NCBI RefSeq assembly: GCF_000308595.1
Contig: NZ_BAGA01000185.1
Location: 54,611-118,610, forward strand
Length of the DNA: 64,000 nt
Direction of reading: 5' to 3'
Source: Nocardia higoensis NBRC 100133
GTDB taxonomy: Bacteria > Actinomycetota > Actinomycetes > Mycobacteriales > Mycobacteriaceae
Shown here: one piece after another, positions 1 through 8,137 of the stretch
How positions within the stretch are numbered: position 1 is the first letter of the stretch
How the letters are laid out: every line of letters starts with the position of its first letter
Position numbers and translations under genes: made by a program
Notes under the pieces: model-generated
What the model was told of the DNA's origin: nothing
The model's database searches: none
The model's input: the letters and a program-made list of their open reading frames with translations, nothing else

Positions 1-918
1 CAGGCCGTAGTGGTGTTGTGGGCTGCCTACACCGTGTCGTTCTTCATTCTGTTCTATCTGCCGGGTGATTCGGTGGACGCCGCGGTAGGGGCTTCGGCCA
101 CTGCCGCGGATCCCGCCGACCTGGCCCGCCAGCGGGCCGAATACGGTCTGGGCGACCCGGTTCTCTTGCAGTACACGCGTCACCTCGGCGGTGCCGTACG
201 CGGTGATTTCGGTGTCTCCTTCGCCACGGGCAAGCCGGTGGGCGCACTCATCGGCAGCGCGCTACCGAACACCGTTGCGCTCACCTCGACCGCACTGGTG
301 CTGGCGATCCTAGCCGGTAGCGCCATCGCGGTGGCGGCTACCTACCGGCCAGGCCATCGGCTCGCGAACCTGTTGCTGTCGATGCCGCCGCTGGCGATCT
401 CGGTGCCGACCTTCTGGATCGGGCTGATGCTGATCCAGCTGCTGTCCTTCCGCGTCCCGGTGTTCCCCGCCTTCGGCGCCAACGGGGTTCGTGGCCTGAT
501 CCTGCCCGCGGTGACCCTGGCTGTCCCGACCGCCGCTCTGCTCGCCCAGGTGCTTGCGAAGAGTCTGTCGACCACGCTCTCGGAACCCTATATCCAGGCC
601 GTACGGGCCAGGGGTGCGAGTCCGGCCCGCATCCATCTGCGTCATGCCCTGCGCAACGCCGCACTGCCCGCGCTCACGGTGGTGGGTCTGCTGGTGGGCG
701 GGCTGCTGGCGAACTCAGTCCTCATCGAGACCGTGTTCTCCCGCAATGGACTGGGACGGGTCATCGTGGACGCTGTCACCGTGCAGGACACCCCGGTGGT
801 GCTGGGCGTCGTGGTCTTCAGCGCGGCGGCGTTCGTGGTGGTGAATCTCGCGGTCGATCTCGTCTATCCGCTGCTGGATCCGCGGGTCGTGGTGGCCGCA
901 TCTGGCAGGCCACGGTGA
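1..918 (+). CDS. Peptide/nickel-type ABC transporter permease (DppB-like), 5' end outside window
   Basis: Inner-membrane permease of an oligopeptide/nickel-type ABC importer. The reading frame is open from base 1, and the residues before the first in-window GTG (Q-A-V) continue the alignment with the two paralogous permeases at 8138 and 40391, so only a short N-terminal piece lies outside. Several hydrophobic membrane segments are visible. The EAA loop that contacts the ATPase is RARGASPARIHLRHALRNA. The C-terminus (VNLAVDLVYPLLDPRVV) is shared almost word for word with both paralogues. It is followed 46 bp later by the partner permease. No lipoprotein or ATPase gene of this set is in the window; they presumably lie upstream. 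The family call is firm; the substrate is unknown. Confidence 0.92.
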   Translation, partial: QAVVVLWAAYTVSFFILFYLPGDSVDAAVGASATAADPADLARQRAEYGLGDPVLLQYTRHLGGAVRGDFGVSFATGKPVGALIGSALPNTVALTSTALVLAILAGSAIAVAATYRPGHRLANLLLSMPPLAISVPTFWIGLMLIQLLSFRVPVFPAFGANGVRGLILPAVTLAVPTAALLAQVLAKSLSTTLSEPYIQAVRARGASPARIHLRHALRNAALPALTVVGLLVGGLLANSVLIETVFSRNGLGRVIVDAVTVQDTPVVLGVVVFSAAAFVVVNLAVDLVYPLLDPRVVVAASGRPR

Positions 919-964
919 CCGTGCGGAGCGCCATGGCAGCGATGACACCGAGCAGGAGTTCGGA

Positions 965-1885
965 ATGACCACCTCGACGATCATCGAACTCGCCGAGGAC
1001 GCATCCGATCCCGACCCGTCCGAACAACTCGTATCGGGAGCGCGGTCCCGGGGCGCGCGGGCGGGAGAACTGGCGCGATTCCTGCTGCGCCGTCCCGCAC
1101 TGGTCCTGTCGGCAGGCGTGGTCGCGCTGGTGGTGGCGGCGGCGTTCTGGCCGGAATTGCTCGCCTCCGGCGACCCGTTGCGGGCGGCCCCGGCGCAGCG
1201 CTTCACGCCGCCGAGTGCCGAACATTGGTTCGGCACAGATGAACTGGGGCGCGATCACTACACCCGCGTGGTCCACGGCACCGCACTGTCGTTGAAGGCC
1301 ACCCTCATCGCTGTCGGAGTGGCGCTGGCCATCGGCGGTTTGATCGGGTTGCTCGCCGGATTCCTGCGCGGCTGGATCGAGGACGGCCTCATGCGGTTCG
1401 TTGATGTGGTACTCGCCATTCCGGCATTGTTCCTGTCACTGGCGTTGGTCACCGCGCTCGGGCACGGCATCGTCAACGTCGCGGTCGCGGTCGGCCTGGC
1501 CAGTGTGGCCGGATTCGCGCGAGTGATGCGGGCGGAGGTGCTGCGGGTCAGCCAAGCGGTGTTCGTCGACGCCGCGTGGTCGTGCGGCGCTCGCTGGTAC
1601 AGCGTGATGATGCGGCACGTACTACCGAACGCCCGCGGTCCGGTGGTGGTGCTCGCCACCCTGGAGCTGGGCACCGCCGTGCTCGCGGTGTCGGCGCTGA
1701 GCTTCCTGGGCTACGGTGCGCCGTCGCCTGCCCCCGAGTGGGGCACGTTGATCTCCAGCGGCCGTGGCTACTTGGCGAATGCGTGGTGGTTGTCGACCAT
1801 GCCAGGGCTGGTGATCGTCGCGACGGTGCTGTCGATCAATCGCATCGCTCGCGCGCTCGACGGCGAGTGGACCCGTCGGAGCTGA
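965..1885 (+). CDS. Peptide/nickel-type ABC transporter permease (DppC-like)
   Basis: Second membrane subunit of the importer that begins before the window, 306 residues. The first ~70 residues are cytoplasmic, followed by a hydrophobic segment and then the DppC signature around HWFGTDELGRDHYTRVVHG, close to the HWFGTDQLGRDLYARIVYG of the permease at 41578. The EAA loop is in DAAWSCGARWYSVMMRHVL, and SFLGYGAPSPAPEWG is typical of the family. The ATG at 965 is preceded by AGGAG at 954-958 with good spacing. It forms a pair with the upstream permease and is followed closely by an OsmC gene, probably in one transcript. Substrate unknown; by analogy with the other two sets in the window, an organosulfur compound is a guess. 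Confidence 0.93.
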   Translation: MTTSTIIELAEDASDPDPSEQLVSGARSRGARAGELARFLLRRPALVLSAGVVALVVAAAFWPELLASGDPLRAAPAQRFTPPSAEHWFGTDELGRDHYTRVVHGTALSLKATLIAVGVALAIGGLIGLLAGFLRGWIEDGLMRFVDVVLAIPALFLSLALVTALGHGIVNVAVAVGLASVAGFARVMRAEVLRVSQAVFVDAAWSCGARWYSVMMRHVLPNARGPVVVLATLELGTAVLAVSALSFLGYGAPSPAPEWGTLISSGRGYLANAWWLSTMPGLVIVATVLSINRIARALDGEWTRRS

Positions 1886-1915
1886 GTTCGAATCTTCGTG
1901 GACAAGGAGAAAAAC

Positions 1916-2539
1916 ATGACCGATACCGGAAACTTCGGTGTGCCCGCCGACGCGGTGCTCATTGCCGATCCGCCGGGACTGCCGCACCTCGACAATCCCG
2001 ACCCCGGCTTGCGGGAGTACCTCTCCCACAAGCGGGAGGCGCTGCTGGCGATCGAGGCGAAGGCCGAGAGCGATCCTCCGATCGAGCCGATCGTGATCCG
2101 CGCGCACACCGTGGCTGAGGGACGCAGCGGGGTGCGCCGCATCAGAATCCGCGACCACCAGATCATCAGCGACTCCCCACCCGAGTTCGCCGGATACGAC
2201 CTGGGGCCGGGTTCGCCGGAAATCCAGCTCGGCGTGCTGTCGAGCTGCTTGACGCACATCTTCGAAATCACCGCCGCACGTCACCGCATACCGCTCGATG
2301 CGCTACGCGTCGAAGTGGAGGGGGAGATCGAGCCGCGCCGTGGCAGGCCCGGATTCGAGGACGCGCCGGTCGAGCCGCACAATATCCGCTACCAGGTGTT
2401 CGTCACTTCCCCGGCGGCCGCCGAGCAGATCGACGCGTTGTTCGCCATCGTGGAAGCGCAGTGCCCGATCCTCGCGTTGCTGCGCAACCCCCAGTCGATC
2501 ACCGGCACACTGACGCTCGAAGCGAGTGGAACGCGGTGA
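1916..2539 (+). CDS. OsmC family protein
   Basis: 207-residue OsmC/Ohr-fold protein. Members are thiol-dependent peroxidases that reduce organic hydroperoxides in the cytoplasm, or act on other reactive compounds. The two cysteines expected of the family are present: one in GVLSSCLTHIFEI on the central helix and one near the C-terminus in EAQCPILALL. ATG at 1916 is chosen over an in-frame GTG at 1898 because AAGGAGA lies at 1904-1910, six bases ahead of it. The gene overlaps the next by four bases (GTGA), so the two are translationally coupled. Its position behind two ABC permeases suggests it deals with a thiol or peroxide side product of whatever is imported; that is inference. Confidence 0.85.
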   Translation: MTDTGNFGVPADAVLIADPPGLPHLDNPDPGLREYLSHKREALLAIEAKAESDPPIEPIVIRAHTVAEGRSGVRRIRIRDHQIISDSPPEFAGYDLGPGSPEIQLGVLSSCLTHIFEITAARHRIPLDALRVEVEGEIEPRRGRPGFEDAPVEPHNIRYQVFVTSPAAAEQIDALFAIVEAQCPILALLRNPQSITGTLTLEASGTR

Positions 2540-3027
2540 CCTCCCTGGAGGATCGTCTCGCGCGCTTCGAGGCCGAATCCGAGATCAATCGCACCTTCTT
2601 TCGGTTCTTCGAACTCGTCGACGCCCGTCGCTACACCGATATCGGGCCGGAATGCCTGGCTCCCGACGCTGATCTCGAATATCATGTGCCCGCCCCGCAT
2701 CGTCTGCTCGGCCGTGACGAGTTTACCCGGTACATGGTGAGTAAGGTCGCGCCGCGTTCCCAGCGGGTGGCCCATGTCCTCGGCCACACCGTCGTCGAAT
2801 GGAACGGCAGCACTCCCCGGGTGAAATCCCGTGCGACGGTGTGGCACTGGTATCAGCAGTTCGCTGAAAAGGGGGACCTGCGCCCCGCGGACTGGACCAC
2901 GGTCGGGCAGGTCGAAGACGAGTTCGCCCGGGTGGAGGGTCGTTGGCTCATCGCGCGGCGCGTCGTGACGCCCATCGCGGGAGTGGTCGCCGCGGGCGCT
3001 TCACCACCGAGCCTGCCCGACGCCTGA
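2536..3027 (+). CDS. SnoaL-like / NTF2-fold protein
   Basis: 163-residue small alpha+beta barrel protein of the SnoaL/NTF2-like superfamily. Evidence is the N-terminal LEDRLARFEAESEINRTFFR helix, the FFELVDARRYTDI segment and the polar, tryptophan-rich second half, as seen in SnoaL_4-type proteins. The family includes small isomerases, hydratases and many proteins of unknown function, so no reaction is assigned. The GTG start at 2536 overlaps the OsmC stop (GTGA). The reading frame is open further upstream, but an earlier start would overlap OsmC deeply. It is the last gene of the operon; a hairpin follows at 3067-3091. Confidence 0.75.
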   Translation: MTSLEDRLARFEAESEINRTFFRFFELVDARRYTDIGPECLAPDADLEYHVPAPHRLLGRDEFTRYMVSKVAPRSQRVAHVLGHTVVEWNGSTPRVKSRATVWHWYQQFAEKGDLRPADWTTVGQVEDEFARVEGRWLIARRVVTPIAGVVAAGASPPSLPDA

Positions 3028-3066
3028 TCCACGCGGGTCGGCCGCAACGACTCCAAGGAGCGTGGG

Positions 3067-3120
3067 GGCCGTCGGCTGCGCGCCGGCGGCCTGTCTCCAT
3101 CATCGCCGCTCGGCGGCGAT
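3067..3120. terminator. Convergent terminator region with two hairpins
   Basis: Between the SnoaL-like gene (+) and the TetR gene (-) lie two inverted repeats. A 9-bp stem runs 3067-3075/3083-3091 (one G-T pair, 7-base loop). A perfect 8-bp stem runs 3102-3109/3113-3120 and overlaps the stop codon of the TetR gene. Neither has a clear T tract, as is common in actinomycetes. Confidence 0.5.
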
Positions 3121-3753
3121 ATGCTCGGGGGCCGCGTAGGCCCGGAGGAAGGTGTCCACCGCGTTCTCGGCGATCAGGCGCACATCCGCTGCGGGAACAT
3201 CGCGGGTTCCCATCCGCGACCGCGACTCCGCCGACGCTGTCAGCAGGCCCAGAAGTTGTTCGGCGGCGCGATCCGGATCGCAAGGCCGCAGTTGCCCGTC
3301 GAGCACCAATCGAGCCAGCCGATCCGCCATCGCCGGCCCCAATCGGTCCGCGGTGCGGCCGTGCACCACATCGATCAACTCCGGAAACTGTGCCACCTGT
3401 GCGTAGGTCAACCAGCGCAAGGCACGCGAGCGGTGCTCACAGCAGATCGACAGTATGTCGCGTGCTACCTCGTTCAATGTTGTCCGCAGGTCGGCGATCG
3501 GCGTGCGCAACCGGTCGACCACCGCCAGATTGGCGGCGAACACACTCTCGGCCGTCGCCGCCATCGCTTCACCGAAGACCTGCTGTTTATCCGCGAAGTG
3601 GTTGTAGACGGTTTGTTTGGACACCCCCGCTGTCTCCGCGATGTCCTGCACGCTCGCCCGGTCGTATCCCTGGCATGAAAACACCTCGAACGCCGCTTCG
3701 AGAATCGCTCGCCGTCTGTCGATCCTGCCCCGTGAGGCCTGTGCGTCACCCAC
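3100..3753 (-). CDS. TetR/AcrR family transcriptional regulator
   Basis: 217-residue repressor-type DNA-binding protein. The N-terminal domain (about residues 10-60) carries the TetR helix-turn-helix, with AILEAAFEVFSCQGYDRAS and then IAETAGVSKQTVYNHFADK. The rest is the ligand-binding helical domain. It is followed downstream by the convergent SnoaL-like gene and lies 153 bp downstream of the end of the broken FAD-monooxygenase gene, on the same strand. It may once have controlled that gene or the adjacent importer operon; no operator was identified. The ligand is unknown. Confidence 0.9.
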   Translation of the reverse strand: MGDAQASRGRIDRRRAILEAAFEVFSCQGYDRASVQDIAETAGVSKQTVYNHFADKQQVFGEAMAATAESVFAANLAVVDRLRTPIADLRTTLNEVARDILSICCEHRSRALRWLTYAQVAQFPELIDVVHGRTADRLGPAMADRLARLVLDGQLRPCDPDRAAEQLLGLLTASAESRSRMGTRDVPAADVRLIAENAVDTFLRAYAAPEHIAAERR

Positions 3754-3906
3754 CCCCGAACTGTACCCACCGCGCCATAGTGGCAGACCCGTGAGTCCAG
3801 TTGACTGATCGGTGCCGCGCGAGGGCGGTGGCTCTGTCGCTGTGTCTCTGGCGAGAGCAAAGTCGCGTTCGGGGAACGCAGAGGCAGCCCGCGCGCTGTG
3901 CCGGTG

Positions 3907-5338
3907 TCAGACGCCGTGGGTGCCGACGAGCTGGTTCCATCGTGCGCGACTCGGACCCCCGTGTGGTGGTGTGAAGTCCGGGTGCTCGGCGAGCCAGTCG
4001 GTGACGCGCTGCCGGATCTCCGGCGCGGCGCAGGCCTCCTCAGGCAGAGCCATCAGGTGGCGCACCCGGGCTCGGGCGCGCATCACCTGCGGATCGTCCA
4101 GCGCGCACCATGGGATCGCGGCGCGGATCGCGGCCGCCGCTTCGTTGATTCGGGACCGGCGGGTTCGGGATCGCCCGGACCCAAGGCGTGTCCGAGCCGA
4201 TGCGCACCGGCCTTGTCGGCTGCGACCTGGTAATCGAACCACAGCCCGAGGGTGTCGGTGATCCACTGGTGGTGTTCGACGACGAGTTCGGCATCGGCCG
4301 GTCGATCGGCGCGCGGGCGGCCACCCAGGCCGCGGTGCGCAGTACGAACGGAATGCCCATCCCGAACGTGGGATTGGTGTGCAGGACGCTGTCACCCACG
4401 CCGAGTAGTCCGGTGACGATCGGCCCGCCCTGGTCGACCGGGGCGGTGCGGCGGTTGTCGAGCCCGGCCATCACCCGCACCGAGCCGACCGGATCATGCG
4501 GCAAGGCAGACCATTCGGCGCGACCGGGAACTCTCTGGTCACCGCCTCGAACACGGCGGCATCGCGCAAAGCCGTGCGGGTCGGATCGCCGGTCGACACC
4601 GACAGATAGACCGCGAACATACGGTTGTCGCTGGGAAATACACCGCCGATGGCGAAGGGTGTGGAGCCGCCCGGCGCCGTCGACTCCGGTCGTCGCGGTG
4701 CGTCCGGACGCAGTCGATACCACCGGCAGAAAAAGGCGATGCCGGTGCGGTGGCTGTCGACGACAGGGGTGCGGGCGCCGTGGCGAATCAGCCAGCCGGG
4801 TATCGGTGACTTACGGCCCGCCGCGTCGATGACCAGTTCGGCGGTGAGCACCCTGTCCGGGCAGTGGACGCCGGTGACGTGCGGGGTGTCCGCGCGTCGG
4901 TCGACCGTCAGCCCCGTCGCCTGCGCGCCTCGGCGGAACGTGACTGCGGGCTGAGGATGGAGGGCCTCGCCGAGCGTGCGCTCCAGGACGATGCGCCGCG
5001 CCTGGATCGTCACCAGGTCGTCGTCTCCGGGCCGCCGCGGCGGGTGCTGTGGGAAGCGGTCGAACTCGTGTCGCTCCTCAGCGCCCGATCGCAGCATTGC
5101 CGCGTACACATCCGGCGCCTCGGCGCGCAGCACCGAACGAATCGAGGGCGAGCAGGCTGTGCGGCTGCGTCGCCTGCGGAACACCGGGCCGACGCCAGTC
5201 GAAGAAGTCGGATTCGAGATCCGCACCGGCGCTGCGGCCGTCCTTCTCCAGAACGGCCACCTGATGTCCGCGTCTATCCAGAAACAGTGCGACCGCCGAT
5301 CCCGCAATCTCGCCGCCCACGACAATGATCCGCGCCAT
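3907..5338 (-). pseudogene. FAD-dependent monooxygenase, broken by about four frameshifts
   Basis: A single FAD-dependent oxidoreductase of about 475 residues can be followed across this stretch only by changing reading frame several times. The N-terminus MARIIVVGGEIAGSAVALFL is the FAD-binding Rossmann fold. The frame shifts near 5150 (after QPHSLLA, resuming SIRSVLRAEAPDVYAAML), near 4515 (resuming WSALPHDPVGSVRVMAGL), near 4320 (resuming DAELVVEHHQWITDTLGL) and near 4170 (resuming RINEAAAAIRAAIPWCALD), ending RWNQLVGTHGV. The third glycine of the GxGxxG dinucleotide motif is also replaced by glutamate, consistent with loss of selection. The shift positions are estimates made by hand. Sequencing error is the alternative, but four shifts in one gene among intact neighbours favours true decay. 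Confidence 0.75.
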
Positions 5339-5624
5339 GTCGCAACCCCAATCCGATCGATGCCCGTGGACCTTACGTGTGACAGCCGCGGATGGGCCCG
5401 CTATAGCTCACCTCGAGCGAAACGCGGGGGCTGTGCAGGCGATGAATTCGGGGACTGTCGGCCGTCACATCACTCGAACGATCCGGCCGGTCAACCGAGG
5501 GCTGGTTCGGCACCGGTGACGCCCGGCGATGGACCTGGTGTTCGTCGTCCTCGGCTCGGTCGGACTGCTCCGCACTACCGCACGCACAGCCGCGGTCACC
5601 GAGGTGCGGAAAAGCGATCCGTTC
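5339..5624. other. Intergenic, no gene seen
   Basis: About 285 bp between the start of the broken monooxygenase and the end of the secreted-protein gene, both on the minus strand. No convincing coding frame, RNA gene or repeat was found. It presumably holds the old promoter of the pseudogene. Confidence 0.4.
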
Positions 5625-6098
5625 TCAGTACACCGTGAAGGTGGTGACGCTCGCCGCGTGCGGCAGGTCGGTGGTGAGGGTGAATTCCACCCGGCCCGGA
5701 CCCGGGGCGAGGCGGAGGTTGGCGATCTGGGGCGCGAGCCACCAGAAGGGGAAGCCGTTGCCCGCGCCGAGGAAGGCCGAGCCCGATCCGCTTGCCCCGG
5801 TGTCGAGGTTGCGCCAGTGCACCGTGGGGGTGACCGAGCACCAGGGCGCGGGTACGCCGAGCACCTTCAACCAGCCTTTGAGCTGGAGATCGACCACACC
5901 GGGGACATCGCCGTCGGGATAGACATTGCCGACGGCCCACACATCACCCGCGCATCCGAGACCGTGGGCGGCCGTGGTGGCCAGGGGGAGTTCGATCGGC
6001 AGATAGTTGCTAGCCCAGGCGGGGGAAGCGGCTCCGATCGTCAGTGCGGCCGTGGCGGCCACGACAGCGGACATCCTGCGTAGGTGTGTGGTGTCCAT
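5625..6098 (-). CDS. Small secreted protein of unknown function
   Basis: 157-residue exported protein. The N-terminus is a Sec signal peptide: charged start (MDTTHLRRM), hydrophobic core (SAVVAATAALTIGAA) and a likely AxA cleavage at PAWA/S. The mature ~125 residues contain two cysteines (GLGCAGD and PWCSVTP), which could form a disulfide outside the membrane, and are rich in aromatic residues and prolines. I do not recognise a family; similar short secreted proteins of unknown role are common in mycobacteria and nocardiae. An in-frame ATG 21 bases further upstream (6119) is possible but adds residues before a good signal peptide. Its promoter would lie in the same ~190 bp as the divergent importer leader. 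Confidence 0.7.
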   Translation of the reverse strand: MDTTHLRRMSAVVAATAALTIGAASPAWASNYLPIELPLATTAAHGLGCAGDVWAVGNVYPDGDVPGVVDLQLKGWLKVLGVPAPWCSVTPTVHWRNLDTGASGSGSAFLGAGNGFPFWWLAPQIANLRLAPGPGRVEFTLTTDLPHAASVTTFTVY

Positions 6099-6184
6099 GA
6101 CCTGGCTATCGGCGTACATCTCCGTTCGTTACCGGGTGGCGCCGCGGCCGAGGATTCCGCCTGCGAGGTTTCACTAAATCTAAA

Positions 6185-6215
6185 TTGTTCCCGAAGGTGG
6201 GCTTTGTTGTTCCCG
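6185..6215. promoter_or_regulatory. Direct repeat TTGTTCCCG, possible regulator site
   Basis: TTGTTCCCG occurs at 6185-6193 and again at 6207-6215. The 22-bp spacing is two helical turns, as expected for an activator binding one face of the DNA. It sits ~75-105 bp ahead of the leader peptide of the importer operon. No matching regulator can be named. Confidence 0.3.
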
Positions 6216-6290
6216 GGGGAGTGCAGCCCCAGACTCGGGAGTGTTGATCGCAGGAGCGGTCCGTTCGTCGGGTGGTGGAAGGGAGCAGAG

Positions 6291-6344
6291 ATGGCCGAGT
6301 CGTGTTGTCGCGGCTGCCTGCTCGCGACCGCTTGTCGCCACTGA
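6291..6344 (+). CDS. Cysteine-rich 17-residue leader peptide
   Basis: A short open frame encodes MAESCCRGCLLATACRH. Four of its 17 residues are cysteine, two adjacent (TGT TGT) and others at positions 9 and 15. It has its own ribosome site, GAAGGGAG at 6278-6285, about five bases before the ATG. It lies 130 bp upstream of the ABC importer lipoprotein gene, and a perfect 11-bp inverted repeat (6403-6413/6450-6460) separates them. Cysteine-rich leader ORFs that sense Cys-tRNA are known upstream of sulfur-acquisition genes in mycobacteria, so ribosome stalling at the TGT pair under cysteine shortage probably raises expression of the downstream operon. The coding claim rests on the ribosome site, composition and location; there is no homology evidence from here. 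Confidence 0.7.
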   Translation: MAESCCRGCLLATACRH

Positions 6345-6402
6345 ATTCTTTCCCCGACTTTCCCTGTCAAACCGCTGTGCGCGTGCCGAACAGGCGCGCG
6401 CC

Positions 6403-6460
6403 GCCCCGCGGTGCTCCTGACGATCCGCCGCGTGGCCGGGTGCAGGGGCCACCGCGGGGC
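6403..6460 (+). promoter_or_regulatory. Leader-region hairpin next to the lipoprotein ribosome site
   Basis: GCCCCGCGGTG (6403-6413) is perfectly complementary to CACCGCGGGGC (6450-6460), with a 36-base loop. The 3' arm ends four bases before GAGGAG (6464-6469), the ribosome site of the gene at 6475. Together with the cysteine leader peptide it has the layout of an attenuator or translational switch: a ribosome stalled on the leader could favour another fold and expose or shield the downstream start. Mechanism is inferred. Confidence 0.55.
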
Positions 6461-6474
6461 TTCGAGGAGTCCGC

Positions 6475-8133
6475 ATGTCAGAACACAGATTCCGGCGGGT
6501 CGGCGTACTGCTGGCCACCGCCGCCGTCTTCGCCGCCGCCACCCTGAGCGGGTGCTCGGCCTCGGGCCATCAGGTCGGCGCGGGCGACGACGGCGGTACC
6601 CCGGTCGCCGGCGGCACCCTGAAGTTCGCGGTGCTCGACGCACCGGCGAACCTCGACCCGCATTCGGGCAGTTCCTATCCCGAATCGCTCATCACCAGCA
6701 ATATCTCCGACAAACTGACCTACCAGAACCCGGAGACCGGCGAGATCGAGCCGTGGCTGGCGAAGAGCTGGGACATCAATCCCGAGCTCACCGAGTTCAC
6801 CTTCCACCTGCGTGACGACGTGACCTTCAGCGACGGCACGAAGTTCACCGCCGACTCGGTGAAGGAGAATTTCGACCTGCTCGGGCGCGGCAACAAGGAA
6901 CTGGGCATCGTCCCGGTGACCGCGTACTGGGTCGGCTATGTGGACACCACCGTCATCGACCCGGTAACGGCGAAGGTCACTTTCGATCGCCCGAACGCCG
7001 GTTTCCTGCAGGCGGTTTCGCTGTACTTCTCCGGCATTCTCGGGCACTCCACCCTGCAACTGCCCAAACTGGAACGCAGCCTGCCGCAGAATCTGGTGAC
7101 CACGGGACCGTTCACCGTCACCGAGCACGTCTACCAGCAGCGCACGGTGTTGCAGAAGCGCCCGGACTACAACTGGGCGCCCGCCAGTCGCAAGCATCAG
7201 GGCGCGGCCTACCTCGACACCGTGGAGATCAGCGTCATCCCCGAGGCGGGTGTGCGCACGGGTGCGCTGCGCGCCGGTGAGGTCGACGCGATCCTGGACG
7301 TGAACAACACCGACGAGGCCCCGCTCACCGCCGAGGGCTACCGCCTCGTGCCGCAGCTGATTCCGGGCCGCGACATCTCCCTCGATCTGAAGACGGACCT
7401 GTTCCCGACCAACGAACTGGCCGTGCGTCGGGCGATCCTGCTGGGCTGGAACCGTCCGGCGCTGGAGAAGACGGTGCTGACCGACAGCTACGCGCTGTCC
7501 AGCTCGGTGGTCTCGCGCCGGGTACCCGGCTGGGTCGACTTCTCCGACAAGCTGGTCCAGAACCGCGAGGAGGCCGAACGCATCCTCGACGAGGCGGGCT
7601 GGCGCAAGGGCGAGGACGGCATCCGGGTCAAGGACGGCCGCAGGCTGGCGTTGCGACTGCTCGGCATCAACAACCTGGTCAACAACAAGCCCGCCTACGA
7701 GCTGATCCAGCAGGATCTGCGCAAGATCGGCATCGAGATCGAACTCAACGTCCTGCCCATCCCGGACTACCAGGCCGCCGCCACCCAGCAGCAGACCTGG
7801 AACATCCAGGTGGCCAACCAGAGTCGCGCCGACATCGCCGTGCTCGAACAGGTCTACTCGCCGCAGTACACGAACATGTCCAAGCTCGCCCCGGAGAACC
7901 CGGCCTACCAGCGCGCCATCGACGTGCTCAGCGCCGTGAGCAAGACCCTCGATCCGGCGAAGCGAGCGGCCGCGGCCGAAGAGGCGCAGCGCTTCCTGCT
8001 CGAGGAACAGGTGCTCACCGTGCCGGTCTACAACCCGGCCCAGGTGACCGCCGCCGCCCCGCGGGTGCACAACATCGGCTACGAGGCGCAGTCGCGCAAC
8101 GTCTTCTACGACACCTGGATCGAGCCGAGGTAG
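6475..8133 (+). CDS. ABC transporter substrate-binding lipoprotein (peptide/nickel type)
   Basis: 552-residue solute-binding lipoprotein (SBP_bac_5 type) that captures the nutrient outside the membrane. The N-terminus is a lipoprotein signal with lipobox LSGC (cysteine ~27). The mature protein shows family landmarks: GGTLKFAVLDAPANLDPH, EPWLAKSWDINPE, FTFHLRDDVTFSDGTKF and the C-terminal FYDTWIE. It resembles the lipoprotein at 38756, including FDRPNAGFLQ / FTKPNAGFLQ and DTWI at the end. These look like the substrate-binding family that co-occurs with luciferase-like monooxygenases (from memory, TIGR04028). ATG at 6475 has GAGGAG at 6464-6469. First structural gene of a four-gene operon, with a cysteine leader peptide upstream. 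Confidence 0.92.
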   Translation: MSEHRFRRVGVLLATAAVFAAATLSGCSASGHQVGAGDDGGTPVAGGTLKFAVLDAPANLDPHSGSSYPESLITSNISDKLTYQNPETGEIEPWLAKSWDINPELTEFTFHLRDDVTFSDGTKFTADSVKENFDLLGRGNKELGIVPVTAYWVGYVDTTVIDPVTAKVTFDRPNAGFLQAVSLYFSGILGHSTLQLPKLERSLPQNLVTTGPFTVTEHVYQQRTVLQKRPDYNWAPASRKHQGAAYLDTVEISVIPEAGVRTGALRAGEVDAILDVNNTDEAPLTAEGYRLVPQLIPGRDISLDLKTDLFPTNELAVRRAILLGWNRPALEKTVLTDSYALSSSVVSRRVPGWVDFSDKLVQNREEAERILDEAGWRKGEDGIRVKDGRRLALRLLGINNLVNNKPAYELIQQDLRKIGIEIELNVLPIPDYQAAATQQQTWNIQVANQSRADIAVLEQVYSPQYTNMSKLAPENPAYQRAIDVLSAVSKTLDPAKRAAAAEEAQRFLLEEQVLTVPVYNPAQVTAAAPRVHNIGYEAQSRNVFYDTWIEPR

Positions 8134-8137
8134 CGCC

